Positions 39,155-48,261 are shown, counted from the stretch's first letter. The stretch: 64,000 bases of DNA from a virus (IMGVR_UViG_3300046170_000162:1-64000); one strand, 5' to 3'. Notes: a model not told the origin generated them from the letters alone. Translations and numbers: made by a program.

Positions 39155-41178
39155 CAGAACAGATTACTCAATACACTAGCGGATTCAGCAACTCTACCAA
39201 ACCTGCTAGACAAGAAGTCATTCGCTGGATTGGGATTACCTTTTTGTACAACAGGGGTACCGCCACCACCACCTGAACTAGTTTTAGCAGTAGGTAGTAC
39301 GATTGCTTCAGCAACCATAGTCTCTATACTAGAATTTAGGTCACTAGTCTTGACCTTAGTAGCAATACTCTTGATATTTGCAACTGTTTTATTAATAATA
39401 TTACCAGTTCTTGCTTTAAGTGCAGGTGGCATAATATCAACAACATTATTCACAACACCACCAATATTCTGTGCAGCAGTATTGATATGTGGTTGCATAA
39501 AGTTCATTGCTGCCTGTGCACCTGGGGGTAGAGTTGCCGATGCCACTGCTGAACCTATACCTTTCAACATACCACCAAATGAATATCCTTTATATTGTCC
39601 GTAGTTTGATGGGGGTAGTGATGAAACTGCTGTTGACTTTTTAGATCCGAAATCAAAAGGAACTGTACCACCCATAGAAAATCCAGGGACTTTATATCCT
39701 GCAGAAGTTGCTTGTTGAATTCTTCTACTAGTAAGTCCAGGGTCTTTCTTAGTATGGGGGGTATTAAAGGGAACAACAAAACCCCCACGAGATCTTTGTG
39801 CCACATATTCAGTTCCGTGTCCGATAAAGGATACGGACTTACCACCATCGAGTGATACTGGGTAACCTGATTGTGGTCCAGAGATCCAACCACCATCCGA
39901 CTTCTCAGGTAGAACTGCAGTCTGTGGAACGATTCCACCTATGGACATTTCTGGCGTATCTTCGTTATTTGCGTTCTCTGCCGCGTCCATTCTCTCTTGC
40001 ACCCCAGGAATCATCTTGAGGAAAAATGTCAACCCTTCGATCATTTTGATCAGTGGGAAGAATGCCGCTTTACCCATAAATTCGGCAAACGACAGTAATT
40101 TAGGTAGATGTGGTTTGATCGCATCTACTATCATCTGCAATGGAGGACCCACTGCTTTGAAAAGTTCTGTAATTGCCTCTCTTAAAGGTTTAAAGAACTC
40201 ATCAAGTGTCTGCATCATAAAGTCAAATGCTTCCTTAATAGTATTAAAGAAATTACCAACTATAGGTCCAAGGAACTTGCCTGCCTCTTTTCCTAGTAAT
40301 CCACCAACAGCGTTACCAATCAAACCACCGATAGGACCTGCAATCTGGTTGCCGATCATACCAAGTGCCATACCGCCACCTGCAGCACCAATACCAGCAC
40401 CTCTCGCCGCTGCCATCCTGTCTTCTTCAACACCGTCATAGTTCTGTGATACATCCTGATATGCTGCAGCACCCTGTGCACCTGCTAGTGCTAACTGACC
40501 TAGAGGGTTGCCACCAAGGAATTTACCCAGATTCAGGATACCTTTACCGATAGTACCAATAATACTACCAAATGCTTTGACAGTTCCGATAGGATTCTTC
40601 AGGAATGATAAACCTGCTAATACAGCAAGTCCTGCACCAAGCATTTTTGCTGCTGCTTTGAATCTGGTCCATCCATCACTATCTTCGCCAAATAACTCGC
40701 CATATTTCTGTTTCCACCAATTTATCGTGTTCCCAATCCACTTAAATAACCCACTAACCATCTCAAACGCTTTTACTATCTTCTCTCGGTTCTCTTTCTT
40801 AGATAACCAATTGAGTGCACCAAATATCAAGAGGTTTTTAAGGAATTTCATCAAATATTCCATAAATCCCAAACCAGCGCCCTTTGTGGCACTGATTGCA
40901 CTATCTGCAGTATCTCCTTTTGCTTCTATCGCTGCTTCTCTTTGTCTATCTGCTTGAAGAGCAGCAAAGCGGCGCTGCTCATCCATAAGTCTTTGTTGTG
41001 CTAGTTGGTTCTTCTTCAGTGCAAGACCAATACTATTTACAGTCGCTCCTAGGGAATTAATTGCTTTAACTGTCGGGACGAAACCTGTGGTGGTAAATGT
41101 TTTTTTACCGACAGTCATCTGTGCACCATCTGCCTCTTTAGGTGGTGTGACGTATTTGTATAGTCTTATCTTACTCAT
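39154..41178 (-). CDS. Tape-measure-like/hub structural protein (674 aa)
   Basis: 674 residues. Front coiled-coil-like segment (LVLKKNQ-type helices; RLMDEQRRFAALQADRQREA), then ALNWLSKKENREKIVKAFEM, then long alternating hydrophobic glycine/alanine stretches (GAGIGAAGGGMALGMIGNQI) typical of tape-measure or membrane-inserted tail proteins. Shares the LSKKEN segment and overall design with the next gene, so the two are paralogues. Start overlaps by one base. Confidence 0.65.
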   Translation of the reverse strand: MSKIRLYKYVTPPKEADGAQMTVGKKTFTTTGFVPTVKAINSLGATVNSIGLALKKNQLAQQRLMDEQRRFAALQADRQREAAIEAKGDTADSAISATKGAGLGFMEYLMKFLKNLLIFGALNWLSKKENREKIVKAFEMVSGLFKWIGNTINWWKQKYGELFGEDSDGWTRFKAAAKMLGAGLAVLAGLSFLKNPIGTVKAFGSIIGTIGKGILNLGKFLGGNPLGQLALAGAQGAAAYQDVSQNYDGVEEDRMAAARGAGIGAAGGGMALGMIGNQIAGPIGGLIGNAVGGLLGKEAGKFLGPIVGNFFNTIKEAFDFMMQTLDEFFKPLREAITELFKAVGPPLQMIVDAIKPHLPKLLSFAEFMGKAAFFPLIKMIEGLTFFLKMIPGVQERMDAAENANNEDTPEMSIGGIVPQTAVLPEKSDGGWISGPQSGYPVSLDGGKSVSFIGHGTEYVAQRSRGGFVVPFNTPHTKKDPGLTSRRIQQATSAGYKVPGFSMGGTVPFDFGSKKSTAVSSLPPSNYGQYKGYSFGGMLKGIGSAVASATLPPGAQAAMNFMQPHINTAAQNIGGVVNNVVDIMPPALKARTGNIINKTVANIKSIATKVKTSDLNSSIETMVAEAIVLPTAKTSSGGGGGTPVVQKGNPNPANDFLSSRFGRVAESASVLSNLF

Positions 41179-41181
41179 AGT

Positions 41182-43680
41182 TTATGAATTTAAACCTGTT
41201 AGAGAGAAATCACCAGACTTAGTGACCGTTTGTACTCCTATCACACCAGTCTCTGAGACAACAGGTTTAATAATTGGTTGGAATACTACCATTGAAGATC
41301 CATCTCCAGAACTTAGTTCGGTATCTTGTTGTTGAGATGACCGTGTTAATTCACTAGTCTTCGTACTATTTAGATCTGTTGGTCTGATTTCTCTATTGTC
41401 AGGACTAGGTGAAGGTCCAGTGCTCAACTGTTTTGCACCTTTAGCGATAGAAACTCTTATAGTTTCTGGCATCACCTGTTTATATTTTTTCACAAAATCC
41501 TTATCTTTATTATTACCTGCAGTACCACCAAGAGTCACACCAACACAACCTGCAGTACCATTGTCATTAATATCATTATGAAGTTGAATTGCAGATCTCT
41601 TACCAATAACACCACCCATATTGTTAATAAAGGTAGACCAAGTTCCAATACCACTTACATTTGAGTGTTCTGCAAATCCAACAAGAGGATACTTACCATC
41701 TGGTAAAGGATAAAGAGCACCAGATACGTTTCTTCTTTGTGATTGTGATGTGCCTGCTGTACTATATTGACCACTAATCGCTTCCCACTGACCAATCTTT
41801 CTATTCTTACCATCAAACAGACGTAGCACACCAGTAGCACCATCACCGTGTCCTTGGAAATCTATACGTCCTCCTTTTGGTACAGGACTATCATCGGTAC
41901 CGATACCTTTCTTCGATACAAATGGATCATCGACCATAGAAGTTTGAGGTTGTGCCATCTCAAACTGTGCCAATGCTGCCTTCGCACTCGCTGCTTTTTC
42001 TTCAGCGAACGGTATTAAAACATTCTCCCAGTGCTTCGCTTTTTCTTCGTTGGTTGAACCTAAACCATTCCAGTGTCCATTCATAATGGTCATCCCTGGA
42101 GCACCATTTGATGTCTTGAACACGCCATCAACCCCAAACCAGGCAGATCTACTTCCACCTTCACCATTTGCAATTCTTTCTCTTATTACTTTAAGTTCTG
42201 CCTTCAATCTCTTCACATCATAGTCTTCATTCTCTACCTGTGCCATTGCCTTTTGACCATCACTACCAATGACTCTGGTTAAAGTATTCCCTGTACCTTT
42301 AATAAATCCTCCAACATTATTAATTGCCCATATTGCTTTCTCAAATATCCAGACAATACTATCTAACGCTGCCTTAGCAGCAGGACCAATAACATAGTCC
42401 ATCAAACCTTGGAAAGCAGCACCTGCAATAGGTGCAATAAACTCAAGCACCATATCAAGGACGTGCTTCAAAGGTTCAAACAAATTTTGTATTGCTGTTG
42501 CAACTGGTTTTACAAATGCATTAAACATTGGTAAAGCAATATTCTTAAAGTAATCTCCAAGAGGTTTCAGAACAGGTTCTATTGCCTCTCCAAGGAACGC
42601 TCCAATCTTATCTCCAAAGAACCCACCTAGAACACCACCCACAATAGGTGCGAATGGTCCTAGGACAGGTGTTAACAGTGCAGTGACCGCAACTGTACCA
42701 ATAGTGGCACCGATACCTCCACCTGCTGCTACATTCATTTTGTCACCAGCAGCGAGTCTGGATCCAAATGAGAGTGCACCTGCAAATATACCTCCACCAG
42801 CACCAGATCGCATAAAGCGACCCATACCTGTCATACCTTTAAATCCTGCCCTTCCTGCAATACGACCACCGAATCTTGACTTGGATGCATTGCCACCAAA
42901 TCTTCTAGCGTATCTCTTTCGTGCTGCCTTTGATGCGTTACCAGACCTGATACCTTTTGCTACTCTTTTTGGTTTTTGCTTTAAGAAATTATTTTGATTT
43001 ACTTTCTTTGCGTTTTTTGTTGCCTTGGTACGATTAACTTTAAATAATTTTGATAGTTTACCAATATCTCCTGCCAACTTCCAGGGCATTAAAATCCTAC
43101 TTGCTACCTTGAGCGCGGCGATGCCCCCTACAACCTTCAACGCTCTCATTAAGTAACTGTCGTTCCCATCTGGATCGAACAGTCCATCATATATCATACC
43201 GAATCCCCACGATCCAACCTTCCAGACCGTGCCCAACCACTTACCGATCCATTCGAACCCAGTCCGAATTGACTCTTTGTTTTCCTTCTTAGACAACCAG
43301 TCTAATGCAAAGAATGTACCAAGAGTTGCCGCAAATTTAATCAGTGGTTCTATTAATGGTGATAGGAACCCAAAGATACCACTCCCACCCTTTGAATATC
43401 CTCTTGATTTCGACTCTCTTTCTATCTCTTCAGTTGCTTTCTTCTCAATCTTACTCTCTCTCGCCCTGTCCTGTGCTAGAGATCTTCTCCCTTGCACAGC
43501 GTACGCTGCATCAAGTCGTGCTTGGTGTCCACTTGTGAGAATCTTACCAACATCGGTGACAGTATGTCCCAATCGGTTGACCGCTAGGGTCATTGACATT
43601 GCAGGATCCTTCTTGTCCATACCAGAGGTAGTGACAGGAATAAAGTTTCTTATTGATAACTTGGGTGCTGCTTTTGCCAT
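41182..43680 (-). CDS. Tape-measure-like protein with an L,D-transpeptidase-like C-terminal region (832 aa)
   Basis: 832 residues. Front half: helical, basic (GRRSLAQDRARESKIEKK), ALDWLSKKENKESIRTGFEW shared with the 674-aa paralogue, then glycine-rich hydrophobic blocks (NVAAGGGIGATIGTVAVTAL). C-terminal region about 600-740 carries SGALYPLPDGKYPLVG, RSAIQLHNDINDNGTAGC then VGVTLGG: His701 and Cys712 in an H-x8-T-x-G-C arrangement like YkuD/DUF2778 (Tlde1-type) L,D-transpeptidases. It may act on peptidoglycan during injection; this is inference. Confidence 0.65.
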   Translation of the reverse strand: MAKAAPKLSIRNFIPVTTSGMDKKDPAMSMTLAVNRLGHTVTDVGKILTSGHQARLDAAYAVQGRRSLAQDRARESKIEKKATEEIERESKSRGYSKGGSGIFGFLSPLIEPLIKFAATLGTFFALDWLSKKENKESIRTGFEWIGKWLGTVWKVGSWGFGMIYDGLFDPDGNDSYLMRALKVVGGIAALKVASRILMPWKLAGDIGKLSKLFKVNRTKATKNAKKVNQNNFLKQKPKRVAKGIRSGNASKAARKRYARRFGGNASKSRFGGRIAGRAGFKGMTGMGRFMRSGAGGGIFAGALSFGSRLAAGDKMNVAAGGGIGATIGTVAVTALLTPVLGPFAPIVGGVLGGFFGDKIGAFLGEAIEPVLKPLGDYFKNIALPMFNAFVKPVATAIQNLFEPLKHVLDMVLEFIAPIAGAAFQGLMDYVIGPAAKAALDSIVWIFEKAIWAINNVGGFIKGTGNTLTRVIGSDGQKAMAQVENEDYDVKRLKAELKVIRERIANGEGGSRSAWFGVDGVFKTSNGAPGMTIMNGHWNGLGSTNEEKAKHWENVLIPFAEEKAASAKAALAQFEMAQPQTSMVDDPFVSKKGIGTDDSPVPKGGRIDFQGHGDGATGVLRLFDGKNRKIGQWEAISGQYSTAGTSQSQRRNVSGALYPLPDGKYPLVGFAEHSNVSGIGTWSTFINNMGGVIGKRSAIQLHNDINDNGTAGCVGVTLGGTAGNNKDKDFVKKYKQVMPETIRVSIAKGAKQLSTGPSPSPDNREIRPTDLNSTKTSELTRSSQQQDTELSSGDGSSMVVFQPIIKPVVSETGVIGVQTVTKSGDFSLTGLNS

Positions 43681-43853
43681 TAAAGTGACTGGTGTTGTCC
43701 CGCCTGTTGGCGTTGTCTTGCCTCTTCCTCACGTAAGTAACGCATCAAGAGGTTCACATAAACATCCCTTTCCCACGGCATCATATTTTCAAGTTCTGTG
43801 AGACTGTACTTATGATGTTGCATCAAAGCAAAGTTGGTCTCATAGATGTTCAT
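43680..43853 (-). CDS. gp51-like baseplate hub assembly protein
   Basis: 57 residues (MNIYETNFALMQHHKYSLTE, ELENMMPWERDVYVNLLMRY, then a basic Gln-rich tail). Position directly after gp26 and the NMMPWERDxY pattern recall the small gp51/tail-assembly-chaperone type proteins of T4-like cyanophages. TAATG junction with the following gene. No ribosome site is obvious. Confidence 0.55.
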   Translation of the reverse strand: MNIYETNFALMQHHKYSLTELENMMPWERDVYVNLLMRYLREEEARQRQQAGQHQSL

Positions 43854-43873
43854 CAACGAATCGTGCGCTAGGG

Positions 43874-44578
43874 CTACGCGAAAAAACTTGCTAGTCCTTC
43901 GAGTACAATTGGTGATGTAACTTCAGTCTTCGGATTGAAAACCTCAATAGTATGGGAGAGTTTAGGCATAGTTTCAAAGAACTTCTGAACTAAACCGAAC
44001 TGTTGTGAGTTCATATTTTCATAGAATTCAACTAGTTCTTTAGTTGTGTGATCTTTTCCTTCATATACATCCTCACCTTCAGCAATACTTTCAGTACAAC
44101 TAGCAGCAAGTTTGAATAGATCGTCTACACCTGGGTTGTCAACGAGATTATTCTTCACAAACACATCCAAGGATGGATATTGCATAGTGATAGTGACATC
44201 ATCGCTGACTTTAAGAATGGTGGTATGTTCCTTAGGAATTATTACCTTCACATCATCAAGGTTGACTTCAACATCAACTTGAGTCTTCTCATCATCAGGG
44301 CAAGTGATCTTAAATTCACTCACCTCACCAACAGATTTACCACGGATTCTAAGAAAGAGATATTCAATATCAAATGTAGCAAGGTCATCAAGTTTCTTGA
44401 GGTTGGTACAATTCTTGATAATCTCTTTCACCGCTTTGATCATCTCTTTATTATCCTGTGTTTCCATAGCAAGATAAAGAAGTTTCTCTTCTCTCACTAG
44501 GAATGGTCTATAGGTAACCTTTTGACCACGAGGAAGCACGCATTCATAATCTGGAATGCTCAGTTTGGGTAAAGGCAT
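43874..44578 (-). CDS. gp26: Baseplate hub subunit gp26-like
   Basis: 234 residues. PLPKLSIPDYECVLPRGQKV, TYRPFLVREEKLLYLAMETQ and IEYLFLRIRGKSVGEVSEFK match the T4 baseplate-protein family that includes gp26 (PF12322 as I remember it). Length is near T4 gp26 (208). It works in hub assembly. First minus-strand gene of the hub group, with late promoter 44605-44612. Confidence 0.75.
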   Translation of the reverse strand: MPLPKLSIPDYECVLPRGQKVTYRPFLVREEKLLYLAMETQDNKEMIKAVKEIIKNCTNLKKLDDLATFDIEYLFLRIRGKSVGEVSEFKITCPDDEKTQVDVEVNLDDVKVIIPKEHTTILKVSDDVTITMQYPSLDVFVKNNLVDNPGVDDLFKLAASCTESIAEGEDVYEGKDHTTKELVEFYENMNSQQFGLVQKFFETMPKLSHTIEVFNPKTEVTSPIVLEGLASFFA

Positions 44579-44604
44579 CGTGTAAAATTACAATTCAGTA
44601 AAAC

Positions 44605-44612
44605 TATTTAGA
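44605..44612 (-). promoter_or_regulatory. T4-like late promoter (TCTAAATA)
   Basis: TCTAAATA on the minus strand, 27 nt before gp26, overlapping the end of the tail-tube gene. Confidence 0.7.
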
Positions 44613-45333
44613 CCCCGACGTAGGTCCTGAAATCATTATCGTCGAGAACACTATCTATATTGTTTATAACCTTTTCGTTGGTCCAACCACCTGCCTTCTC
44701 TTGTTTTGTAGTAAATCTATAACGCTCAAACTTAAACTGTACATCTAATCTCATCACTTCTGAATTACTGTTGCCGAAGGTCATTGTACCTAGGTTGAAT
44801 GGATATGCTCCATTGAATCTCCATATACCAACTGCTTTATTTAAACGTGTTTGATATTTTTGTCCTTTCTTCACGGTCTGCACGATAAAGTTAGATCCTC
44901 TCTCCCATTTCCTTACAATAATGTCACAAATATAATCATCATAGAAACTGACTCTGTTCTCACCATCAGGTGCAATAGAATTCATCCAAGTCTCAAAGAA
45001 ATTTCTATGCCACTGGTTCTTTGTCACTAAGAATGACACTGCTAGTTCATTAGGTGTCTGTCCTGTTACATATGATCTTTGAAGACCAAAGTTCTGAGTG
45101 TCTCCAGTCGTCAAGTTTCTTGAAGGGATAGTAACTTGATCAGCAAAATAATTTACAGCGTCATAATATTCTCTACCATATGCAATCGTCCCACCACCAT
45201 TAAGTGCTGCAGATCCCAAGACACCAGGGAATCCAATCTCTACAGAGTAAAGATTACCACGGGAGGGTTCCCACGCTCCCTTAGAAACGAGGTCTGTGAA
45301 TGATCTAAATGAATTGGGTGCTGCGTATGACAT
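44608..45333 (-). CDS. Tail-tube-fold protein, probably gp54 baseplate-tail tube initiator (or gp19)
   Basis: 241 residues from MSYAAPNSFRSFTDLVSKGA (ATG 45333, TGATG junction). Contains ADQVTIPSRNLTTGDTQNFG, NQWHRNFFETWMNSIA, FYDDYICDIIVRKWERGSNF and a beta-rich end (VMRLDVQFKFERYRF), the pattern shared by T4 gp19 (tube) and its homologue gp54. Its place beside gp48 and gp26 favours gp54, which starts the tail tube on the baseplate. Late promoter at 45481-45488. Confidence 0.7.
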   Translation of the reverse strand: MSYAAPNSFRSFTDLVSKGAWEPSRGNLYSVEIGFPGVLGSAALNGGGTIAYGREYYDAVNYFADQVTIPSRNLTTGDTQNFGLQRSYVTGQTPNELAVSFLVTKNQWHRNFFETWMNSIAPDGENRVSFYDDYICDIIVRKWERGSNFIVQTVKKGQKYQTRLNKAVGIWRFNGAYPFNLGTMTFGNSNSEVMRLDVQFKFERYRFTTKQEKAGGWTNEKVINNIDSVLDDNDFRTYVGV

Positions 45334-45788
45334 CAGAGTTTCTTTAATACTAACGACGTTGGTACGGATATGTTTCTTCCGTTGACAGTGGTTACAAATT
45401 CTTCGGAGGGAATCAAACCAATATCTGCCCACTCAGAGTTTTCAATGCTGTAATAGGGTGATAAAACATTACTTCGCAAGTATTTATGCAGAGTAACAGG
45501 AGGTGGTGACGGAGTGAACCCTGAGACCCGTGCTTGAGGTGGTAGATAGTGTACATTAGCACCCCAAAAGTGGTTCGTTGACTCACCTATGACATACACC
45601 AAAGGATATTTGTCCCAGAACTGATACTTCTCTGCATACTCTGCTGCGTACTGGAAAGTACATACTCCTCCCACAGCAGGACCATCTATACCACGACCTG
45701 ATAGGTAGAAGAACAATTGACTCCTCCACCAAGAAGGTGCCTGTGCTCTATTGTTTGCTAGATCTTTTAGATCTTGATAGACGCTCAT
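45333..45788 (-). CDS. Unknown structural-region protein (151 aa)
   Basis: 151 residues with a helical front (MSVYQDLKDLANNRAQAPSW), GGVCTFQYAAEYAEKYQFWD, and a Pro-rich middle (GFTPSPPPVTLHKYLRS). Lies between gp4-like and tail-tube genes, linked to both by ATGA or TGATG overlaps; likely an assembly or virion protein. Family not recognised. Confidence 0.65.
   Translation of the reverse strand: MSVYQDLKDLANNRAQAPSWWRSQLFFYLSGRGIDGPAVGGVCTFQYAAEYAEKYQFWDKYPLVYVIGESTNHFWGANVHYLPPQARVSGFTPSPPPVTLHKYLRSNVLSPYYSIENSEWADIGLIPSEEFVTTVNGRNISVPTSLVLKKL
45481..45488 (-). promoter_or_regulatory. T4-type late promoter (CATAAATA)
   Basis: CATAAATA on the minus strand inside the 151-aa gene, about 150 nt before the tail-tube gene. 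Confidence 0.6.
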
Positions 45789-46219
45789 ACTTTGAGTTCT
45801 TTTTCTGTGAGTATAATAAATTTCATCTTACGATCTGCACAATACTCACGTGCTGCCTTCCACTTCGCCTGATTGACTCCGTACGTGGCAATCTCTGTCA
45901 ATAATCTCTTAGTCTTCCTACCTTTTTTAGGTGGAAGAGTTTGTGCCTTGGGTTTTACCTCCACTATATATTTAGTAGTACCAGAGGAAGTTCTTCCTTT
46001 GATGTAGAAGTCTGGAAAATATCTGTGTATTCTATTGTCAATAGGTGAGATATATGGAATGATTATCTCCTCTGAACCCCATTCCATTACGTTTGCATTC
46101 TTATCGCACCATACCATTAATTTACGTTCCCACAAACTCCTATAAATAATATTCGTAGGGTCACCTTTGTATTTTCCTGGGTAACTAGGTCTGAACCTTC
46201 CAGAATAACTTCGCTGCAT
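45785..46219 (-). CDS. gp4: Head completion protein gp4
   Basis: 144 residues. NIIYRSLWERKLMVWCDKNA, EWGSEEIIIPYISPIDNRIH, RYFPDFYIKGRT and YIVEVKPKAQTLPPKK are the hallmarks of the T4 gp4 (gp50) family, which has a PD-(D/E)XK-like fold (PDF...EVK) and completes DNA-filled heads for tail joining. Its ATG abuts the divergent gp48 ATG with no bases between. Confidence 0.85.
   Translation of the reverse strand: MQRSYSGRFRPSYPGKYKGDPTNIIYRSLWERKLMVWCDKNANVMEWGSEEIIIPYISPIDNRIHRYFPDFYIKGRTSSGTTKYIVEVKPKAQTLPPKKGRKTKRLLTEIATYGVNQAKWKAAREYCADRKMKFIILTEKELKV
45969..45976 (-). promoter_or_regulatory. Late-type promoter candidate (ACTAAATA)
   Basis: ACTAAATA on the minus strand within gp4, about 180 nt upstream of the 151-aa gene. 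Confidence 0.4.
46141..46148 (+). promoter_or_regulatory. T4-type late promoter (TATAAATA) of the plus-strand operon
   Basis: Perfect TATAAATA on the plus strand, lying inside the oppositely oriented gp4 gene, 71 nt upstream of the gp48 ATG. It is the only promoter candidate for 46220-48503 and explains how abutting divergent genes can be transcribed. Confidence 0.75.
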
Positions 46220-47314
46220 ATGACTACCCCACTAGTTTACCCAAGAACATTGCCGACCGATATACTCGGGTCGCGACGTGAGATCTCTCGTGAAGATACT
46301 TTTGCGACTAAACTCGTAGATTATCTTAAAATTCAAGTGTACGATCCTCAACAGGGTGGTAATCCTTATACTTATGTAGGTAACAACGGTAAACCCGTAG
46401 CAGAACCTTTTAGAAATGCATCTGATGCAGGATTAGTTGGTAATGTATTTTTATATTTACCTAATGGTTTACAAGAAAATTATACAGCGATGTATAATGA
46501 AACCACTTTAGGTGCAGCAGGTCTTGGTGCTATGCAAGCAGCATCAAATCCGACTCAAGGAAATGCTGTTAATACTCTACAAGAAACAGCAGGATCTTTA
46601 AAACCAGAGTTTTTAATGAACTCAATATCATCTGCTATTGGTACAGTTAACTCTACTCTAGGTGCAGGTGGAGATATTGATGGCAATGCTTTGTCTGCCA
46701 TTGCAACTAAGAAAATATTCAACCCATACCAAGAAGTTACATTCAAAGGTGTGGCATATAGAAACCACACATTTAACTTTAAGATTGCACCACGTAATGC
46801 TAAGGAAGCACAAGAAGCACTAGGTATATTCAAACTCCTTCGTTTTGCTATGCATCCTACGATGTCTGGTAGTAATGCTGATGCGATCAAGAAGATGTTT
46901 AAGTTAGGTCTCACCAGCACTGATCAAGAAACTAGAGATAATGCAGAAAAAGCAACAAATGCTCTTTCAACAGGGAATGGTACTGATGTAGGAACTCTGA
47001 ACAACGCTAGGTTCCTAAACATTCCAAACTATTTCAGACTCGGTATTGTTCGTGTCAAAGCACAAGAGACTGAGAGTGGTGATGATCTTAGGATTACAGG
47101 CAATGGTGGTATGCTCAAGAGTATTCACTCATTCCCTTCCAAGGTTGTACTTGAGAATCTACAGTTGAATACATCACCTGATAACTTTATGAATACTTTG
47201 AGAGACATTACTGATAACACTTGGGACTATGGTCCAGTTGCATATACAATGACTCTCACCTTCAAGGAAACTCAATTCCTTACTTCAGATATGTTTGCAA
47301 GAGGAGGTTCCTAA
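46220..47314 (+). CDS. gp48: Baseplate tail tube cap gp48
   Basis: 364 residues, the same length as T4 gp48. Front LVYPRTLPTDILGSRREISR, middle TKKIFNPYQEVTFKGVAYRN then HTFNFKIAPRNAKEAQ, and an end with SFPSKVVLENLQLNTSPDNF and VAYTMTLTFKETQFLT; this beta pattern is that of tube-cap proteins. gp48 caps the baseplate and with gp54 starts tube polymerisation. TAATG junction into gp53. Confidence 0.8.
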   Translation: MTTPLVYPRTLPTDILGSRREISREDTFATKLVDYLKIQVYDPQQGGNPYTYVGNNGKPVAEPFRNASDAGLVGNVFLYLPNGLQENYTAMYNETTLGAAGLGAMQAASNPTQGNAVNTLQETAGSLKPEFLMNSISSAIGTVNSTLGAGGDIDGNALSAIATKKIFNPYQEVTFKGVAYRNHTFNFKIAPRNAKEAQEALGIFKLLRFAMHPTMSGSNADAIKKMFKLGLTSTDQETRDNAEKATNALSTGNGTDVGTLNNARFLNIPNYFRLGIVRVKAQETESGDDLRITGNGGMLKSIHSFPSKVVLENLQLNTSPDNFMNTLRDITDNTWDYGPVAYTMTLTFKETQFLTSDMFARGGS

Positions 47315-48261
47315 TGGCATATTTTAAATATTTACCTAACGTATATGTAAGAAACAGAACGTTCCTTAATGGTACCCATCCATATGAACTGACTGTTAAT
47401 ATCTTCCGTCGTATTAAGATCCGAGATCTATACAAAGGAGAACTTTTAGGGTTCACTAAGTATGCTATCAAAGATAACGAACGTCCTGATCAAATTGCAA
47501 AGAATGCATATGGTGATAGTGGATTAGACTGGATTGTTTTACTTGTGAACAACATCATCAATGTAAACACTGAATGGCCAGTGACAAGAGAGGACCTTTA
47601 TAAGATATGTGTAGACAGATTCGGTACTGTAGATAGTGTACATCACTATGAAACTAAAGAGGTTAAAGGTCAGAATGGTGAAGTGATTCTACCTGAAGGT
47701 CTTCAAGTCAATGAGAATTTTCAGTACATCAAACCAGATGGTACCCTGACTCCTAAGAATGATTCTCGTAGACCTGTCAGTAACTATGAAACGATGGATG
47801 AAGAGAATGAATTCAAACGTCAGATCTATTTGCTACGTGGTGCATACGTTGATGACTTTGTGAATGAGTTCAGAAGACTCAGCAAGTATCTACCTAATGA
47901 TGAAGTAGATTCTGATGGCAATAAGAAAACCCCTACCACACTGGCAGAGGAGTTCATTGGTATTACTAACTATAGAAAACCAAGTCAGAGCACAGCGTCA
48001 ACTGGTTCTGCACGTGGTGGTGGATCATCTACTGCTCTCATTGCATCTGGTGGTGGGTCAGGTACTGCAGGTGTTGCAGCAGCAGTAGCAACAGAAGTAA
48101 CTACTGGGACTAGCAGTACAGGTACAACAAGTAATAGCACTACATCATACAATACAGAGACAGCAAGCAGCAGTTCGTCATCATCCAGTTCCAGTTCTAG
48201 TTCTTCCTCATCTAGTTCTTCTTCATCCTCTGGATCATCTGGATCCTCAGGAGGATATTAA
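47314..48261 (+). CDS. gp53: Baseplate wedge gp53 with a poly-Ser tail
   Basis: 315 residues from MAYFKYLPNVYVRNRTFLNG. GFTKYAIKDNERPDQIAKNA, YGDSGLDWIVLLVNNIINVN and EWPVTREDLYKI match the LysM-like core of T4 gp53, which joins wedges to the hub. After about residue 220 the sequence turns into Gly/Ser/Thr low complexity, ending with more than 20 almost consecutive serines and GSSGSSGGY. T4 gp53 is about 196 residues, so the tail is an extension. Confidence 0.85.
   Translation: MAYFKYLPNVYVRNRTFLNGTHPYELTVNIFRRIKIRDLYKGELLGFTKYAIKDNERPDQIAKNAYGDSGLDWIVLLVNNIINVNTEWPVTREDLYKICVDRFGTVDSVHHYETKEVKGQNGEVILPEGLQVNENFQYIKPDGTLTPKNDSRRPVSNYETMDEENEFKRQIYLLRGAYVDDFVNEFRRLSKYLPNDEVDSDGNKKTPTTLAEEFIGITNYRKPSQSTASTGSARGGGSSTALIASGGGSGTAGVAAAVATEVTTGTSSTGTTSNSTTSYNTETASSSSSSSSSSSSSSSSSSSSSSGSSGSSGGY
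48161..48258 (+). repeat. Serine-codon low-complexity tract
   Basis: About 95 bp made of TCA, TCC, TCT, TCG, AGC and AGT codons encoding the poly-Ser end of gp53. The mixed codons indicate selection for serine rather than simple slippage of one unit. Confidence 0.85.

Noticed and set aside
47221-47313. Longer plus-strand frame ahead of gp53
   Set aside because: It lies inside gp48 and the TAATG junction at 47312-47316 gives the natural start; the extra residues do not fit the gp53 family.
48161-48258. Serine tract as a CRISPR array or diversity-generating template
   Set aside because: No regular repeat-spacer units, no adenine-biased template copy and no reverse transcriptase in the window.
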